In this document: one piece after another, positions 1-13,333 of the stretch
Layout of the letters: the number at the start of each line of letters is the position of its first letter
How positions within the stretch are numbered: the stretch's first letter is position 1
Assembly: GCF_001017125.1 (NCBI RefSeq)
Contig: NZ_JXOJ01000007.1
Span: 1 to 64,000, forward strand
Reading direction: 5' to 3'
From: Methanoculleus sediminis
GTDB taxonomy: Archaea; Halobacteriota; Methanomicrobia; Methanomicrobiales; Methanoculleaceae
Length of the DNA: 64,000 bases
Notes under the pieces: generated by a model
The model's database searches: none
Told to the model about the DNA's origin: nothing
Seen by the model: only the letters and a program-made list of their open reading frames with translations
Program-made: the position numbers and the translations under genes

Positions 1-72
1 AGGGGGGAATATTCCCCCCTCCCCGTCAGCCCCTCCCCAAATGGCGATAGTCACTGGGAAGCCGTGCACGGG
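1..72 (-). repeat. Edge-truncated copy of the ~300-bp inverted-repeat element
   Basis: Read on the minus strand from 72 downward, this begins CCCGTGCACGG, then TATCGCCATTTGGGGAGG and continues into a G-rich run. The same blocks occur in the same order on the plus strand at 13334-13392, and about 35 bases from TATCGCC onward are identical. Positions 1-20 are a perfect palindrome (AGGGGGGAAT/ATTCCCCCCT) matching the central G/C hairpin of the 13.3-kb copy. The element runs off the left edge, so its other end is not visible. Confidence 0.7.
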
Positions 73-92
73 ATGTAGACTGCGCGTAGGAC

Positions 93-150
93 AGGAGCTT
101 GAGCACCGTCAGGTGCGGGGGCGGGAGCACGAGAGGCCGTGAGGCTTCGA
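93..150 (+). repeat. Two-hairpin module array
   Basis: The linker GGAGCTTGA leads into stem GCACC (103-107), loop GTCA, stem GGTGC (112-116). A second linker, GGAGCACGA, leads into stem GAGGCC (133-138), loop GTGA, stem GGCTTC (143-148), with one G-T pair, and then CGAGGAGGCAG. Linkers and hairpins match arrays at 15.2, 54.3 and 58.1 kb. The rest of 1-310 holds a degenerate CGAAATCCGTGCC end motif near 165-177 and no convincing gene; open frames crossing it run through the repeats. Confidence 0.65.
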
Positions 151-310
151 GGAGGCAGTCCCCTCGAAATCCGTGCCAGGTGCAATTAAAAGAGACAACC
201 GAATGCAAATGCAGAAGCATGAGCAACATCGCAGACCCGGAACCGTTTCCTTGGCACCACCGACACGAGAAACCAGATCGTTCATATCTCCCGGCGGTGC
301 ATAGGGTAGT

Positions 311-625
311 ATGCCCCAGAAGAGCGAATTCGGCAGAGGGTTCGTCGTCACCCTGATGCTGCTTTCACGGCATTTCGGCCTGCCTCCCGAGCGAGCGTTC
401 TATGGCGCCGCGGATCACCTCAACGACTTCATCGTGCCAGCACAGTTCCGGGGGACCGAGATCGAGGAACTCGTCGAACGGCTCCGCAAGATGGTGATCT
501 GGCACCAGCCGGGCACCCTGGACAAAGAAGATGCGGCCGACGTAAAACGGATCCTCAACCGGCTCGCGGTCGCGGTCGATAAAGAACTCGGCATACCCGA
601 TCCGGATACGGGAAAGTACGACTGA
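311..625 (+). CDS. Conserved hypothetical protein, 104 aa
   Basis: A soluble 104-residue protein with no signal peptide or membrane span and no motif I can tie to a function. A hydrophobic N-terminal helix (about residues 10-22, FVVTLMLLSRHFGLP) is followed by charged helical sequence. Codon use resembles neighbouring genes, with a G/C-rich third position. AGGG lies just upstream of the ATG. It lies about 215 bp upstream of gyrB in the same direction, but a TATA box between them suggests separate transcription. I believe it is real because the frame is clean and its composition is coding-like; the function is unknown. Confidence 0.65.
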   Translation: MPQKSEFGRGFVVTLMLLSRHFGLPPERAFYGAADHLNDFIVPAQFRGTEIEELVERLRKMVIWHQPGTLDKEDAADVKRILNRLAVAVDKELGIPDPDTGKYD

Positions 626-771
626 GGGGAGCGCATGCTTTCCGCCCCGTAACCGGGATCGGACGGGACACCGGGGCTTTCCGGGCGCGCCTGCGCTGGA
701 GCCCCATCGAAACGTTGAGCGGCAGGATAACCTCAAAATAGAGAATTTTCCAGGGCCATATACTATAAGTG

Positions 772-790
772 CTTATAAAACCAATATATA
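772..790 (+). promoter_or_regulatory. Probable TATA boxes of gyrB-gyrA
   Basis: CTTATAAAA at 772-780 and AATATATA at 784-790 lie in an AT-rich stretch 50-70 bases before the gyrB ATG. Archaeal initiation about 25 bases downstream would leave a leader of about 30-45 nt containing the GGAGGT site at 831-836. Confidence 0.55.
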
Positions 791-796
791 CTGTGA

Positions 797-5237
<4,441 letters not shown>

Positions 5238-5240
5238 CGC

Positions 5241-5271
5241 CTTTTTCATCCCCTCTTTTTACACCTTTTTT
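5241..5271 (+). terminator. Oligo-T terminator cluster after gyrA
   Basis: Three T-runs in quick succession (5242-5246, 5256-5260, 5266-5271) directly follow the gyrA stop, with no stable hairpin needed. This fits archaeal intrinsic termination. Confidence 0.6.
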
Positions 5272-5407
5272 CGGATCCCTGCGAGCCTTCAGCCTCCGGA
5301 TTGACCGTTTTGATGCCCAGGAGATGCCGGCCCCCATAGAGAAGTGTGTTGCACCATATAGGAAGTTATTTACACAATAAGAGAAGTACTCGTTACATAG
5401 TGGAAGC

Positions 5408-5977
5408 ATGAAGCAACGAACGTATCTCATCTGCATCGCCCTGGTGGCAATCGGCCTGATCCTTGCTCTCGGATTCGGCCTGACGACAGCGAACATGATC
5501 GTCCCGGTCGTTGCCGTCATTGCCGGCATCGCTATCCTGACTCTCTGCCGCCGCAGCGTGACGGAGGTCACGGAAGACGAACTCTCGACGATCCTGCACG
5601 GGAAGGCGGCGCTCAGCGCGCTCGAGGTGACCATTATCGTCGCCGCGATCGGGTTTGCCGTGCTGATGACCTTCTCGTTCACCGGCGGGACCGGATCGAC
5701 CCTGCATACCTACGACAACGGATCGATCCGTGTCTCCTATGCGGTACTCTCCGCTCCTCCGGACTGGAAACCTCTCTACGAGAACTCCTATCTCATCCCC
5801 GACGCGGCGAACCTGACCGGCGACGATCTCCTCGCCTTCGACGAGATGTTTGCCGAAGGCCACCGCATCCGGGATACGACCCGTGCGTTCGGTGCGGCGC
5901 TCGGCGCGGTCACGGTGCTGCTGACGGCACTGTACGGCGCGTTCCTGTGGTATTACAACAGAAAATACGGGGCATAG
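5408..5977 (+). CDS. Membrane protein paired with an XRE regulator (DUF2178-like)
   Basis: A 189-residue protein with four likely membrane spans: two at the N-terminus (about 7-25 and 29-47), one near 72-92 and one near 162-182. An extracytoplasmic loop lies between spans three and four, rich in N, D and Y. No catalytic motif is seen. The layout resembles the DUF2178-type membrane proteins that are commonly co-encoded with a small XRE-family regulator in archaea, and such a gene follows here 5 bases after the stop. Family recognition is by layout and context rather than a strong motif. The role is unknown; sensing or homeostasis at the membrane is inference. Confidence 0.7.
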   Translation: MKQRTYLICIALVAIGLILALGFGLTTANMIVPVVAVIAGIAILTLCRRSVTEVTEDELSTILHGKAALSALEVTIIVAAIGFAVLMTFSFTGGTGSTLHTYDNGSIRVSYAVLSAPPDWKPLYENSYLIPDAANLTGDDLLAFDEMFAEGHRIRDTTRAFGAALGAVTVLLTALYGAFLWYYNRKYGA

Positions 5978-5982
5978 AGGCG

Positions 5983-6201
5983 ATGAAGAACAGGATCAAG
6001 GTCTTTCGCGCGATGCACGACATGACCCAGGAGGAACTTGCCGATGCGATCCGGGTCACCCGGCGGACGATCAACTCCATCGAGCGGGGGAAGTACAACC
6101 CCTCCATCGAGGTCGCCTACAGGATCGCGAAGACCTTTAACGTTACCATCGAGGAGGTCTTCTGCTTCGAGGACGACGAGGATACGGAGGCCGGGCGATG
6201 A
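5983..6201 (+). CDS. Small XRE-family HTH regulator
   Basis: A 72-residue single-domain helix-turn-helix protein: MTQEELADAIRVTRRTINSIERGKYNPSIEVAYRIA is the classic XRE fold, followed by a short acidic tail. I chose the ATG at 5983, with GAGG at 5977-5980 overlapping the previous stop, over an upstream GTG at 5947 that would lie inside the membrane gene. It is probably co-transcribed with that gene and probably controls the pair. Small XRE proteins of this type are widespread in archaea beside DUF2178 membrane proteins. Confidence 0.85.
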   Translation: MKNRIKVFRAMHDMTQEELADAIRVTRRTINSIERGKYNPSIEVAYRIAKTFNVTIEEVFCFEDDEDTEAGR

Positions 6202-6298
6202 TCCGCTGTGATGCACCTGCTGGCAGCCGCACCACCGCTGCTCTCCGTGGGTTTTATCCGGCCGGGCGACAACACGACGTTCAGACGAGGTGTCCATA

Positions 6299-6712
6299 AT
6301 GTTTCGTACGACAATCCGGGTAGATACGCACAGGGAGGGGGAGATCGTCGACCTCACGCCCCAAATAGCGCAGGCGGTCACCGAGAGCGGTGTTCGGGAA
6401 GGCCTCGCGAACGTCTTCGTCGCGGGCTCGACCGCCGCCGTCACCACCATCGAGTACGAGCCCGGGGTGCTCTCCGATCTCTCCCGGGCGCTCTCGGTCA
6501 TCGCCCCGGCCGATATCCCCTATGCCCACGATGCGGCGTGGGGCGACGGTAACGGCCGCTCCCACGTCAGGGCGGCAATCGTCGGCCCGTCGCTCTCGGT
6601 CCCGGTCATCGCCGGTGCGCTCGCGTGCGGCACCTGGCAGCAGATCGTCCTCCTGGAACTCGACGTGCGGTCGAAACGCGAGCGCACGGTATACGTCACC
6701 GTCACGGGCTGA
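6299..6712 (+). CDS. YjbQ family protein (secondary thiamine-phosphate synthase)
   Basis: A 137-residue UPF0047/YjbQ protein. It shows the family order: GSTAAVTTIEYEPG, then DGNGRSHVRAAIVGPSLSVPV and the C-terminal GTWQQIVLLELD. Members from E. coli have weak thiamine-phosphate synthase activity; the physiological role is unsettled. The ATG at 6299 is preferred over the in-frame GTG at 6290 because GAGGTG at 6287-6292 then acts as the ribosome binding site with a six-base spacer. It stands alone, about 100 bp after the XRE gene. Confidence 0.9.
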   Translation: MFRTTIRVDTHREGEIVDLTPQIAQAVTESGVREGLANVFVAGSTAAVTTIEYEPGVLSDLSRALSVIAPADIPYAHDAAWGDGNGRSHVRAAIVGPSLSVPVIAGALACGTWQQIVLLELDVRSKRERTVYVTVTG

Positions 6713-6845
6713 ACGCCGGGGACAGGGTGGGATATACGGTCCGATTGCCGCACGACGGGTAAAAGAGGTACGTTGTTGCCGGGAACCCGGATAGTATCGC
6801 CCTGCTCCCGGTCTTCGCCGGAATCGCTCGGGAAGAATGAGTGGT

Positions 6846-7109
6846 TTAATCGAGAGGTACCGTTTCCAGTTGAGATACCAGTTCCCAGATGCGGGTCCGT
6901 GCGTGGACCGGCATGTTCGGGTCGTTGCTGATCTCGTCGATCATGGAGATTGCGGTTGCGGCGCGAAGACCGATGCTTCTCGATTCGTCCTGGAGAACCG
7001 ATTTGGTCGAGTCTGCGACGCGCCGGATATTTCTTGGAATGGTAGAATCCTCACTGATATTTTGCAGCATCTGGATGCAGATCCGTATTGTTTCGTCTGG
7101 ACTTGCCAT
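6846..7109 (-). CDS. UPF0147 family protein
   Basis: An 87-residue all-helical protein matching the archaeal UPF0147 family: a start like [20 protein letters not shown], then [19 protein letters not shown] and [19 protein letters not shown]. The family is nearly universal in euryarchaea and uncharacterised. The length is normal. It is transcribed divergently from the zinc-ribbon gene at 7176, and the 66-bp gap is AT-rich (TTATTAATGG, ATATATAAG), which suits a promoter for either side. Confidence 0.9.
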   Translation of the reverse strand: MASPDETIRICIQMLQNISEDSTIPRNIRRVADSTKSVLQDESRSIGLRAATAISMIDEISNDPNMPVHARTRIWELVSQLETVPLD

Positions 7110-7175
7110 TAGAATTACCCCTCTATTATTAATGGCATCCAGACATATATAAGTTCATTAAGGGAGTTCAACGAA

Positions 7176-7553
7176 ATGACGGCTGATCAGGCTGACGAAG
7201 TCATGGCCGGGTATCTCCTCAAGGGAGGAAAGATGCTCGCTAAATCCTGTAAGGTCTGCGGCTATCCCCTGTTCGAGTATAAGGGAGAGACACAGTGCGT
7301 CGTCTGTCCGCTTGCTGCGTCAGAAGAACCTCTTCCCGAACCGGAGCCTTCTCGACCGGCCCCGGAATCAGGGCGATCCCCGGCACCGGCCGCACGGGAG
7401 GAGCCGCAGGGTGAGGCTGCCGTGGAGATCGAGCGGACGATCGTCCACCTCTGCGAACGGATCAGGGAAGAACAGAGGCCCGACGAGTGCCTGACCCTGA
7501 TGAAGGCGGTCGAGCGGGGCGCGAGAGCCCTCGCGAGACTGGGTCAGCGGTAA
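7176..7553 (+). CDS. Sjogren/scleroderma autoantigen 1 (SSSCA1)-like zinc-ribbon protein
   Basis: A 125-residue protein. Residues 1-45 match the SSSCA1/p27-type zinc ribbon: MAGYLLKGGKMLAKSC, then CKVCGYPLFEYKGETQCVVC with two CxxC-type knuckles. A proline- and glutamate-rich linker and a C-terminal helical segment follow. Archaeal members are conserved and of unknown function. The 3' end overlaps the end of the convergent hef gene by 10 bp, so neither gene has room for its own terminator. Confidence 0.85.
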   Translation: MTADQADEVMAGYLLKGGKMLAKSCKVCGYPLFEYKGETQCVVCPLAASEEPLPEPEPSRPAPESGRSPAPAAREEPQGEAAVEIERTIVHLCERIREEQRPDECLTLMKAVERGARALARLGQR

Positions 7554-9799
7554 GATCTCCGGGCGAGATCCCAGATCGCACGGGCGGTCTTTTCTCCGAT
7601 CCCGTGCACCGCCGCCAGTTCCTCCGGTTCGGCATCGACGATCGCCTTGAGCGATCCGAAGTGTTCGAGGAGGAGGCGTGCGCTTTTCAGACCGACGTTC
7701 GGGAACGCAGCGAGCGCGTACTCCTGCTCCTCGCGAACCGAACGGTACGACTTCTTCGGGTGTACCTTCCGCTCCCCCCGCTCGCTCCCCTCCCGCTGTG
7801 CAAGCACGTAGAGCACCTCGGCGGTATCGTCCGCATCCCGCGTGCGTATCAGCGCGACGCCCATATCGACCGTGATGGCCGCAAGCGTGCCCCGGATTGC
7901 GTTCGGGTGGATGTTTCGCACCGCGTAGAGGTCGTCCTCTCCTTCGATGATCAGGACGGGACGCGGCACCGCGTCGGCCATCGCCTTGATCTGTCCGAAG
8001 AGATCGCGCTCGACGAGGGTGTTCATGAAGTCCTGCACGGTCTTTCTCTCCACGAGGATACGGTCGCCGACGGCGTAGTCGCCGAATTCGAGGCGTTCCA
8101 GCGCGATCGCCGCCCCGAGCTCGTGCAGACGCTCGGCGACCCTCGATGACGTCTCGCGGTCGTCGACGGTGATCGCCGGCCCCGCCGGGGCAAACGAAAG
8201 GATGTCCGCCTGCCGGGTGGCGGACGGAACGGTCGGGGCGGGGGCCGGGGCGGGAGCGGGTGCCGAGCTCATGCCCTTGATCCCCGTCACCATCGCCCGC
8301 TCCCGGCTCTGGCTCACGTACCGGAACGTCTCATCGGACGTGCCTTTCGTCACCAGCACGACGATCGTGCCGCTGCCGCTTCTCCCGGTCCGTCCCTTCC
8401 GCTGGATGCTCCGGATCTCCGAGGGGACGGCCTCGTAAAAGATCACCATATCCGTCGAGGGAACGTCGAGCCCCTCCTCGCCCACGGAGGTCGCGATCAG
8501 GCACTTGAACTCGCCTTCCCGGAACCGGGCGAGGCTCGCGATCTGCTCCTTCTGCGAGAGTCCCCGCTCCGCGTCACGGGACGCCTGGCCGACGAACCGC
8601 TCGCAGGTGATTCCGGCGCTGGAAAGCGTATCGACGAGCGTCTGGACGGTGTCGCGGTAGGTGGCGAAGACGATGATCCGGCTCTCGGGGTGCGCCGCAA
8701 GCTGCGCCCGCACCAGTTCGCGGACGATCGAAGCCTTGGGGTGCAGTTCTTCCTTCCAGCCGGCGGCGGCCTCGACGAGGCTTTTGTAGGCGGGGTCGGC
8801 GACGAGGCGCTTGCTCGCCTTGCTTCCTGCGCTCGAGGCTCCTTCCGCGCCGAGCCGGGCGAGATAGAGTTTGAGCGCCTCGCTCCCTTGCGTCTCGGCA
8901 AGCGATACGGCGTGCCGGAGTTTCATGCACTCGGCGTGCAGGGACGCCGCGATGAACGCCGACGGATCGCGCGTTCGTATACGCTGCTGGATCTGGGCGT
9001 TCAAGGCATTAAGCGCCTTCATCGAGAGTTTGTCCGGTTTCGGGACACGGAAGTTGAGTTTCGCGAGCCGGGCAAGACGCGACTCCACGAGCCCCCTGAG
9101 AACGACGATCGCCGCCTGCAGTTCTTCGGGCAGGTAGACGTCGACGTACTGGATATCGCGCTCGTGGATGTAGGGCCGGACATCTTCGTCGGTCTCCACC
9201 CTCGTCTCGACCGCCGCGATGTGCAGGTTGTCGCAGACCTCCTGCACCTTCGCCGGGTCCCCGCCGGGCGAGGCGGTCATCGCGAGCAGCAGGGGGTCTT
9301 TCGCCGCGGTGCAATAGTGCCCGGCAAGGAAGACGTAGGCGTAGTTCCCCACCGCCCGGTGGCACTCGTCCACGACCAGCAGTGCGACGTCGGCGAGGCT
9401 GTACCTTCCGGCCAGGCAGTCGTTCTTGATCACCTGCGGGGTGGCGAAGCAGATCCGGCACGCCTCCCAGGCCCGCGCCCGCTCCTCCGGCGAGGTGTCG
9501 CCGGTGAACATGGCAAAATCGGACTCATCCGGCCCGGAGCCGTCCCGGATGAGCAGGAACTGTTTGAAGAAACGGAGATGCTGCTCGACCAGGGGTTTCG
9601 TGGGCGCAAGCACGAGCACTCTCCCCCGGTGAGAATAGAGGCGGGACGCCGCGACGATGAGCGCGACGGCCGTCTTCCCGAGCCCTGTCGGGAGGACGAC
9701 CATCGTGTTCGCGTCAAGCGCCCGGAGCGCGATGGAGAGTTGATACCGCCGTTCCTCGATGCTCTCCGATCGGATCAGCGGGTGCGAGACGTAGTTCAT
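7544..9799 (-). CDS. hef: Hef-type helicase/nuclease (FANCM-XPF homologue)
   Basis: Replication-fork repair protein that unwinds and cleaves branched DNA. The 751-residue protein has an SF2 helicase half (Walker A PTGLGKTAVAL, DEAH-box form VVDECHRA, motif VI IQRKGRTGRSG) and, after a proline/alanine linker near 525-540, an XPF-type nuclease domain with the ERKTVQDF signature and a C-terminal tandem helix-hairpin-helix (FPNVGLKSARLLLEHFG, VHGIGEKTARAI). All catalytic elements of both halves are intact. Its ATG overlaps the glyS stop by 4 bases, so the two genes form a coupled unit. Confidence 0.96.
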   Translation of the reverse strand: MNYVSHPLIRSESIEERRYQLSIALRALDANTMVVLPTGLGKTAVALIVAASRLYSHRGRVLVLAPTKPLVEQHLRFFKQFLLIRDGSGPDESDFAMFTGDTSPEERARAWEACRICFATPQVIKNDCLAGRYSLADVALLVVDECHRAVGNYAYVFLAGHYCTAAKDPLLLAMTASPGGDPAKVQEVCDNLHIAAVETRVETDEDVRPYIHERDIQYVDVYLPEELQAAIVVLRGLVESRLARLAKLNFRVPKPDKLSMKALNALNAQIQQRIRTRDPSAFIAASLHAECMKLRHAVSLAETQGSEALKLYLARLGAEGASSAGSKASKRLVADPAYKSLVEAAAGWKEELHPKASIVRELVRAQLAAHPESRIIVFATYRDTVQTLVDTLSSAGITCERFVGQASRDAERGLSQKEQIASLARFREGEFKCLIATSVGEEGLDVPSTDMVIFYEAVPSEIRSIQRKGRTGRSGSGTIVVLVTKGTSDETFRYVSQSRERAMVTGIKGMSSAPAPAPAPAPTVPSATRQADILSFAPAGPAITVDDRETSSRVAERLHELGAAIALERLEFGDYAVGDRILVERKTVQDFMNTLVERDLFGQIKAMADAVPRPVLIIEGEDDLYAVRNIHPNAIRGTLAAITVDMGVALIRTRDADDTAEVLYVLAQREGSERGERKVHPKKSYRSVREEQEYALAAFPNVGLKSARLLLEHFGSLKAIVDAEPEELAAVHGIGEKTARAIWDLARRSYR

Positions 9800-11526
9800 A
9801 CCTTTATTTCACGAAACGTGACGGCGCCGGAGACAAGTGCGGAGAGAACCTCCGGCAACCGCTCGATCGGTACGCGAACCTGCTCCATGCTGTCGCGGTC
9901 TCTCACGGTCACGGTGTTGTCCTCGAGCGTATCATAGTCGACGGTGACGGCAAAGGGCGTCCCGACCTCGTCCTGTCTCCGGTAACGCCTGCCGATGGCG
10001 CCGGAGTCGTCGTACTGGGCGAGGATGCGGCACTGCGTGAGCCTCTCCGTGATCGTCTGCGCGATATCGTCGAGACCATCGCGGCTCATCAGCGGGAAGA
10101 CGGCGACCTGGATCGGCGCAACCGCCGGCGGGAGCCGGAGCACTTTCCGGATCTCGCCTTCGACCTCTTCCTCGGCGTAACTGTGCTCGAGGGCGACATA
10201 GATCATCCTATCGATGCCGTATGACGGCTCGATGACGTGGGGCATCACCTCTTCGCCGCGGACTTCGACTTCCTCTTCCCGGACCTGGTAGAGGTCGGCA
10301 GGGATGAAGAACTCCTCGCCGTCGACGGTGACCCGCGCACCGTCCTCACCCGGCTCGGATGCGGAGAGAGCGTCCGCGATTGCCTTCGCCTTGCCGCGGT
10401 ACCGTGGGCCGAGCACCCCCATATCGGCGACAATCCGCCGCTTCACGACCCGTTTCGGCTCGTCGTAGGGTATGAAGACCGTCATCGAGGTGCCGGAGTG
10501 CGCGGCGTGCGAACGAAGGTCGTAGTTGGTACGGTCGGCGATGCCGACGATCTCCACCCACCCGAACCGGCCGGAGTAGACCTCGGCGTCCCAGCAGTCG
10601 GCCGCGTAGTGCGCCCGCTCGTCGGTCAGGTGCTGGCGGAACCGGAGTTTTGCCGGATCGACACCGATGGCGGTCAGGATCCGGTGCGTCAGCGCGATGT
10701 AGTAGGCGACGTACTCGTTCGCGATAACCCCCTCGTCCACGGCGGCGCGCATCGTCATTGCGGCGGGCTCCTGGCCGTCGAGCTGCCGCGCGATGGTGAG
10801 GAGCGGGGCCGTGTAGTCCGTGTAGCGGTGGAACGCAGGATGATCCTTCCGGTCGGGATGGACGAAGATCTCGGCCTCCGCCTGGGAGAATTCCCGCAGC
10901 CGGATCATGCCCTGGCGGGGGGAGATCTCGTTTCTGTAGGACTTCCCGATCTGAACGGCGCCGAAGGGAAGTTTGTCCCGGTAAAAGCGCAGGAGCCGGG
11001 AGAAGTCGGTGAATATGCCCTGGGCGGTCTCGGGACGCAGGTAGCCCTTCCGTTGCGAGCCGGGACCGATGGTCGTCTGAAACATCAGGTTGAACGCAAA
11101 GACGCCCGCTTCGCCCAGGGGTTCCTTGCACGACGGGCAGGGGAGTTCATGGAGCGCCGTCTGGAGCGCTTCCGCCGAGAGCGTGCCCGCGTTCTCGATG
11201 CCGTTCTCCTCCGCGATATGATCGGCGCGGAGGTACTCGCCGCAGTGCGGGCACTGCACCATCTTGTCGGCGAACTCTTTCACATGGCCGGATGCAATGA
11301 AGATCGCTTCGTTTCCGACGGTGGGGCATTCGATCTCGTAGTAGCCTTCCTGGAAGACGTAGAACGACCGCCAGAGGTTCTCGACGTTTCGCTTCAGCAT
11401 CGCTCCGAGGGGGCCGTAATCGATGAATCCGGCGATCGACCCGTATATCTCGGATGAGGGCCAGACGAAACCCCGTCTTCTGGCTACTTCCATGACTTTC
11501 TCGTAAATATCGCTCGTCTCGGCCAT
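9796..11526 (-). CDS. glyS: Glycyl-tRNA synthetase, archaeal/eukaryal alpha2 type
   Basis: Class II synthetase charging tRNA-Gly. The 576-residue protein has the N-terminal YGPLGAMLKRNVENLW region, a zinc site (CPHCGEY...CPSCKEP, residues about 86-136), motif 2 (RPETAQGIF, YRNEISPRQGMIRLREFSQAEAE) and motif 3 (EPSYGIDRMIY), then an anticodon-binding domain. Length is typical of archaea. The start is an ATG at 11526. Placing glyS directly before hef with a 4-base overlap implies one transcript for translation and fork repair. Confidence 0.97.
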   Translation of the reverse strand: MAETSDIYEKVMEVARRRGFVWPSSEIYGSIAGFIDYGPLGAMLKRNVENLWRSFYVFQEGYYEIECPTVGNEAIFIASGHVKEFADKMVQCPHCGEYLRADHIAEENGIENAGTLSAEALQTALHELPCPSCKEPLGEAGVFAFNLMFQTTIGPGSQRKGYLRPETAQGIFTDFSRLLRFYRDKLPFGAVQIGKSYRNEISPRQGMIRLREFSQAEAEIFVHPDRKDHPAFHRYTDYTAPLLTIARQLDGQEPAAMTMRAAVDEGVIANEYVAYYIALTHRILTAIGVDPAKLRFRQHLTDERAHYAADCWDAEVYSGRFGWVEIVGIADRTNYDLRSHAAHSGTSMTVFIPYDEPKRVVKRRIVADMGVLGPRYRGKAKAIADALSASEPGEDGARVTVDGEEFFIPADLYQVREEEVEVRGEEVMPHVIEPSYGIDRMIYVALEHSYAEEEVEGEIRKVLRLPPAVAPIQVAVFPLMSRDGLDDIAQTITERLTQCRILAQYDDSGAIGRRYRRQDEVGTPFAVTVDYDTLEDNTVTVRDRDSMEQVRVPIERLPEVLSALVSGAVTFREIKV

Positions 11527-11763
11527 AGTCTTGCAGTACAGTTGAGCGGCGGTGCTAATAAAGAATAGTCCCCACCTCGCGCGGGATCACGATCCTTCGA
11601 GAAATGAGCGGTGTGACAAAGGGTTTTTTCACGGCGGGCAAGATCCCGGAAGATATGGTTACATCCACTGAAACGATCCTTCTGTTTTGAGAGATTATAT
11701 GGTAAAGTTTAAATGTTAGCGGTTGTAATGTAGGGAACGTTACGCCCCGGTCGGGGGAAAATC

Positions 11764-11771
11764 TTTATATA
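11764..11771 (+). promoter_or_regulatory. TATA box of the CIMP4-like gene
   Basis: TTTATATA at 11764-11771 lies 63 bases before the chosen ATG at 11834. It is the best box in the 258-bp gap between glyS and this gene, which otherwise holds no feature I can name. Confidence 0.55.
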
Positions 11772-11833
11772 CAGGGTCGCCCTGGGTGACCCACAGAACC
11801 AGACGGTGGAATACAGAACTGAGAGAGACGGAC

Positions 11834-12442
11834 ATGGCAGAAGATACCCGCAAGCAGCAGCTCCTCGAGCTGTTCACGACCATCACGAACAAGAAGACGA
11901 TCGTCGAACCGATGAGAAAGGTTCACGGTACGCTCCGGGATCGCGACGCTGTGGAGCGCGAGATTGCCCTGATCATGCGGGAGATCCTCGATCGGGGGTA
12001 TTTCAAGACCAAACTCGCCCCGCGGCAGCTCGCGAAACTCGTGGTTGCGTACTACGACGGCAAGAACGACACCGAAATCGCGAGGGCGCTCGGCGATGAG
12101 AAGCTGAGCAAGACCGTGGCACGTGCCCGGGTCCGCCTCAAACTCTTCAGGGAGCTCGATTTCAAGATGCCGTTCGACCAGGCGGCGATGGGGGAACTTC
12201 TTGATTCGGGGAAGACCATGAAGGAGATCAGCGAGGAACTCGATATCAGTCCCTCGACACTTCGTGAGTACCGCCACGTGATCGAGCAGCAGAGAGACAC
12301 CACGCTCGACCCGTTCCTGGAACGGATCAGGGACGTCATGGAGGACCGCGATCTCTCCGAGATGATGACGCGCGGTGTCGCGAACGACGGCCTCGCCGAG
12401 GCAATCGACATCACCGAAGCGATCGACATGGGGGAGTTCTGA
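11834..12442 (+). CDS. Conditioned-medium-induced protein 4 (CIMP4)-like HTH protein
   Basis: A 202-residue acidic, all-helical protein with two apparent helix-turn-helix repeats: DTEIARALGDEKLSKTVARARVR and MKEISEELDISPSTLREYRHV. Overall order (N-terminal FTTITNKKTIVE, Asp-rich C-terminal GLAEAIDITEAIDMGEF) resembles the haloarchaeal proteins annotated conditioned-medium-induced protein 4. DNA binding is inferred from the HTH segments; no target is known. I preferred the ATG at 11834 to a GTG at 11786 because family members begin near here and the extra N-terminus looks like leader. Confidence 0.75.
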   Translation: MAEDTRKQQLLELFTTITNKKTIVEPMRKVHGTLRDRDAVEREIALIMREILDRGYFKTKLAPRQLAKLVVAYYDGKNDTEIARALGDEKLSKTVARARVRLKLFRELDFKMPFDQAAMGELLDSGKTMKEISEELDISPSTLREYRHVIEQQRDTTLDPFLERIRDVMEDRDLSEMMTRGVANDGLAEAIDITEAIDMGEF

Positions 12443-12504
12443 ACCCCGGTCCATCCTCATAATCCACTGAACACTTTTTTAGTATTCGTGCCGATCTCTT
12501 CTTC

Positions 12505-13179
12505 ATGAGGTTGACCTGGCTTGGCCACGCGTGTTTCTTGCTTTCCGGATCGCAGACGGTCCTCATCGATCCCTTCATCCCGGAGGGATCCCTTGCCGTG
12601 GAGCCCGACATCGTTGCCGTGACGCACGCCCACGCCGACCACCTGGGCATTGCCGCAGCGCTCCGGAAGAAGACGGTCGCCGTCAACGAGGTGGCGAAGT
12701 ACCTGAAAGCAAAGGGCGTCCCCGCCGAACCGATGAACCTCGGCGGCACAATCACCGTCGACGGCGTCCGGTTCACGATGACGCCCGCCCTTCACTCCTC
12801 GTGGCTGGAAGACGAGGGAGCGGGGTTCTACGGCGGTGTGGCCGCCGGATTCGTCATCACGATGGACGGGGTCAGCGTCTACCACGCCGGCGACACGGCG
12901 CTCTTCTCCGACATGCAGCTCATCCGCGACCTCTACCGGCCGGACGTGGCGCTCCTCCCCGTAGGCGGGTGCTATACGATGGGGCCTGACGAGGCGATGA
13001 TCGCGGCGCGGTACGTCGGCGCACCGCTCGTGATTCCGATGCACTACGACACCTTCCCCGCCATCCGGCAGAACCTGGAGGATTTCAAGCGGACGATCGA
13101 GCGGACGACGTCGATCCGGGTCGCGCTGCTCTCGCCGGGGGAGAGCATCGAGGTCGGCCCGGAAGGGGCCGGGGAGTGA
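12505..13179 (+). CDS. UPF0173 metal-dependent hydrolase (metallo-beta-lactamase fold)
   Basis: A 224-residue stand-alone metallo-beta-lactamase fold protein. Metal ligands are visible in order: HACFLL near residue 8, THAHADHLG near 40, the histidine in ALHSSWLE near 97, YHAGDTALF near 130 and IPMHYDTFP near 179. Substrates of UPF0173 hydrolases are not established. It follows the CIMP4-like gene by 62 bp, with a T-run at 12475-12480 between them that may terminate the upstream transcript. Confidence 0.92.
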   Translation: MRLTWLGHACFLLSGSQTVLIDPFIPEGSLAVEPDIVAVTHAHADHLGIAAALRKKTVAVNEVAKYLKAKGVPAEPMNLGGTITVDGVRFTMTPALHSSWLEDEGAGFYGGVAAGFVITMDGVSVYHAGDTALFSDMQLIRDLYRPDVALLPVGGCYTMGPDEAMIAARYVGAPLVIPMHYDTFPAIRQNLEDFKRTIERTTSIRVALLSPGESIEVGPEGAGE

Positions 13180-13333
13180 GGGAACCCACACCCCGTTTTG
13201 CGGTTACAGAGAGCGTATGCCCGTATGCCCGGGTGATGTTGTTTCGGTGGCATGTGTGACCGAGGGTTGAGGAAGATCAACCCATACTTTCGGTGCTCGC
13301 GCTCCTCCGGCCACATTTTGGGACATCTCAAGT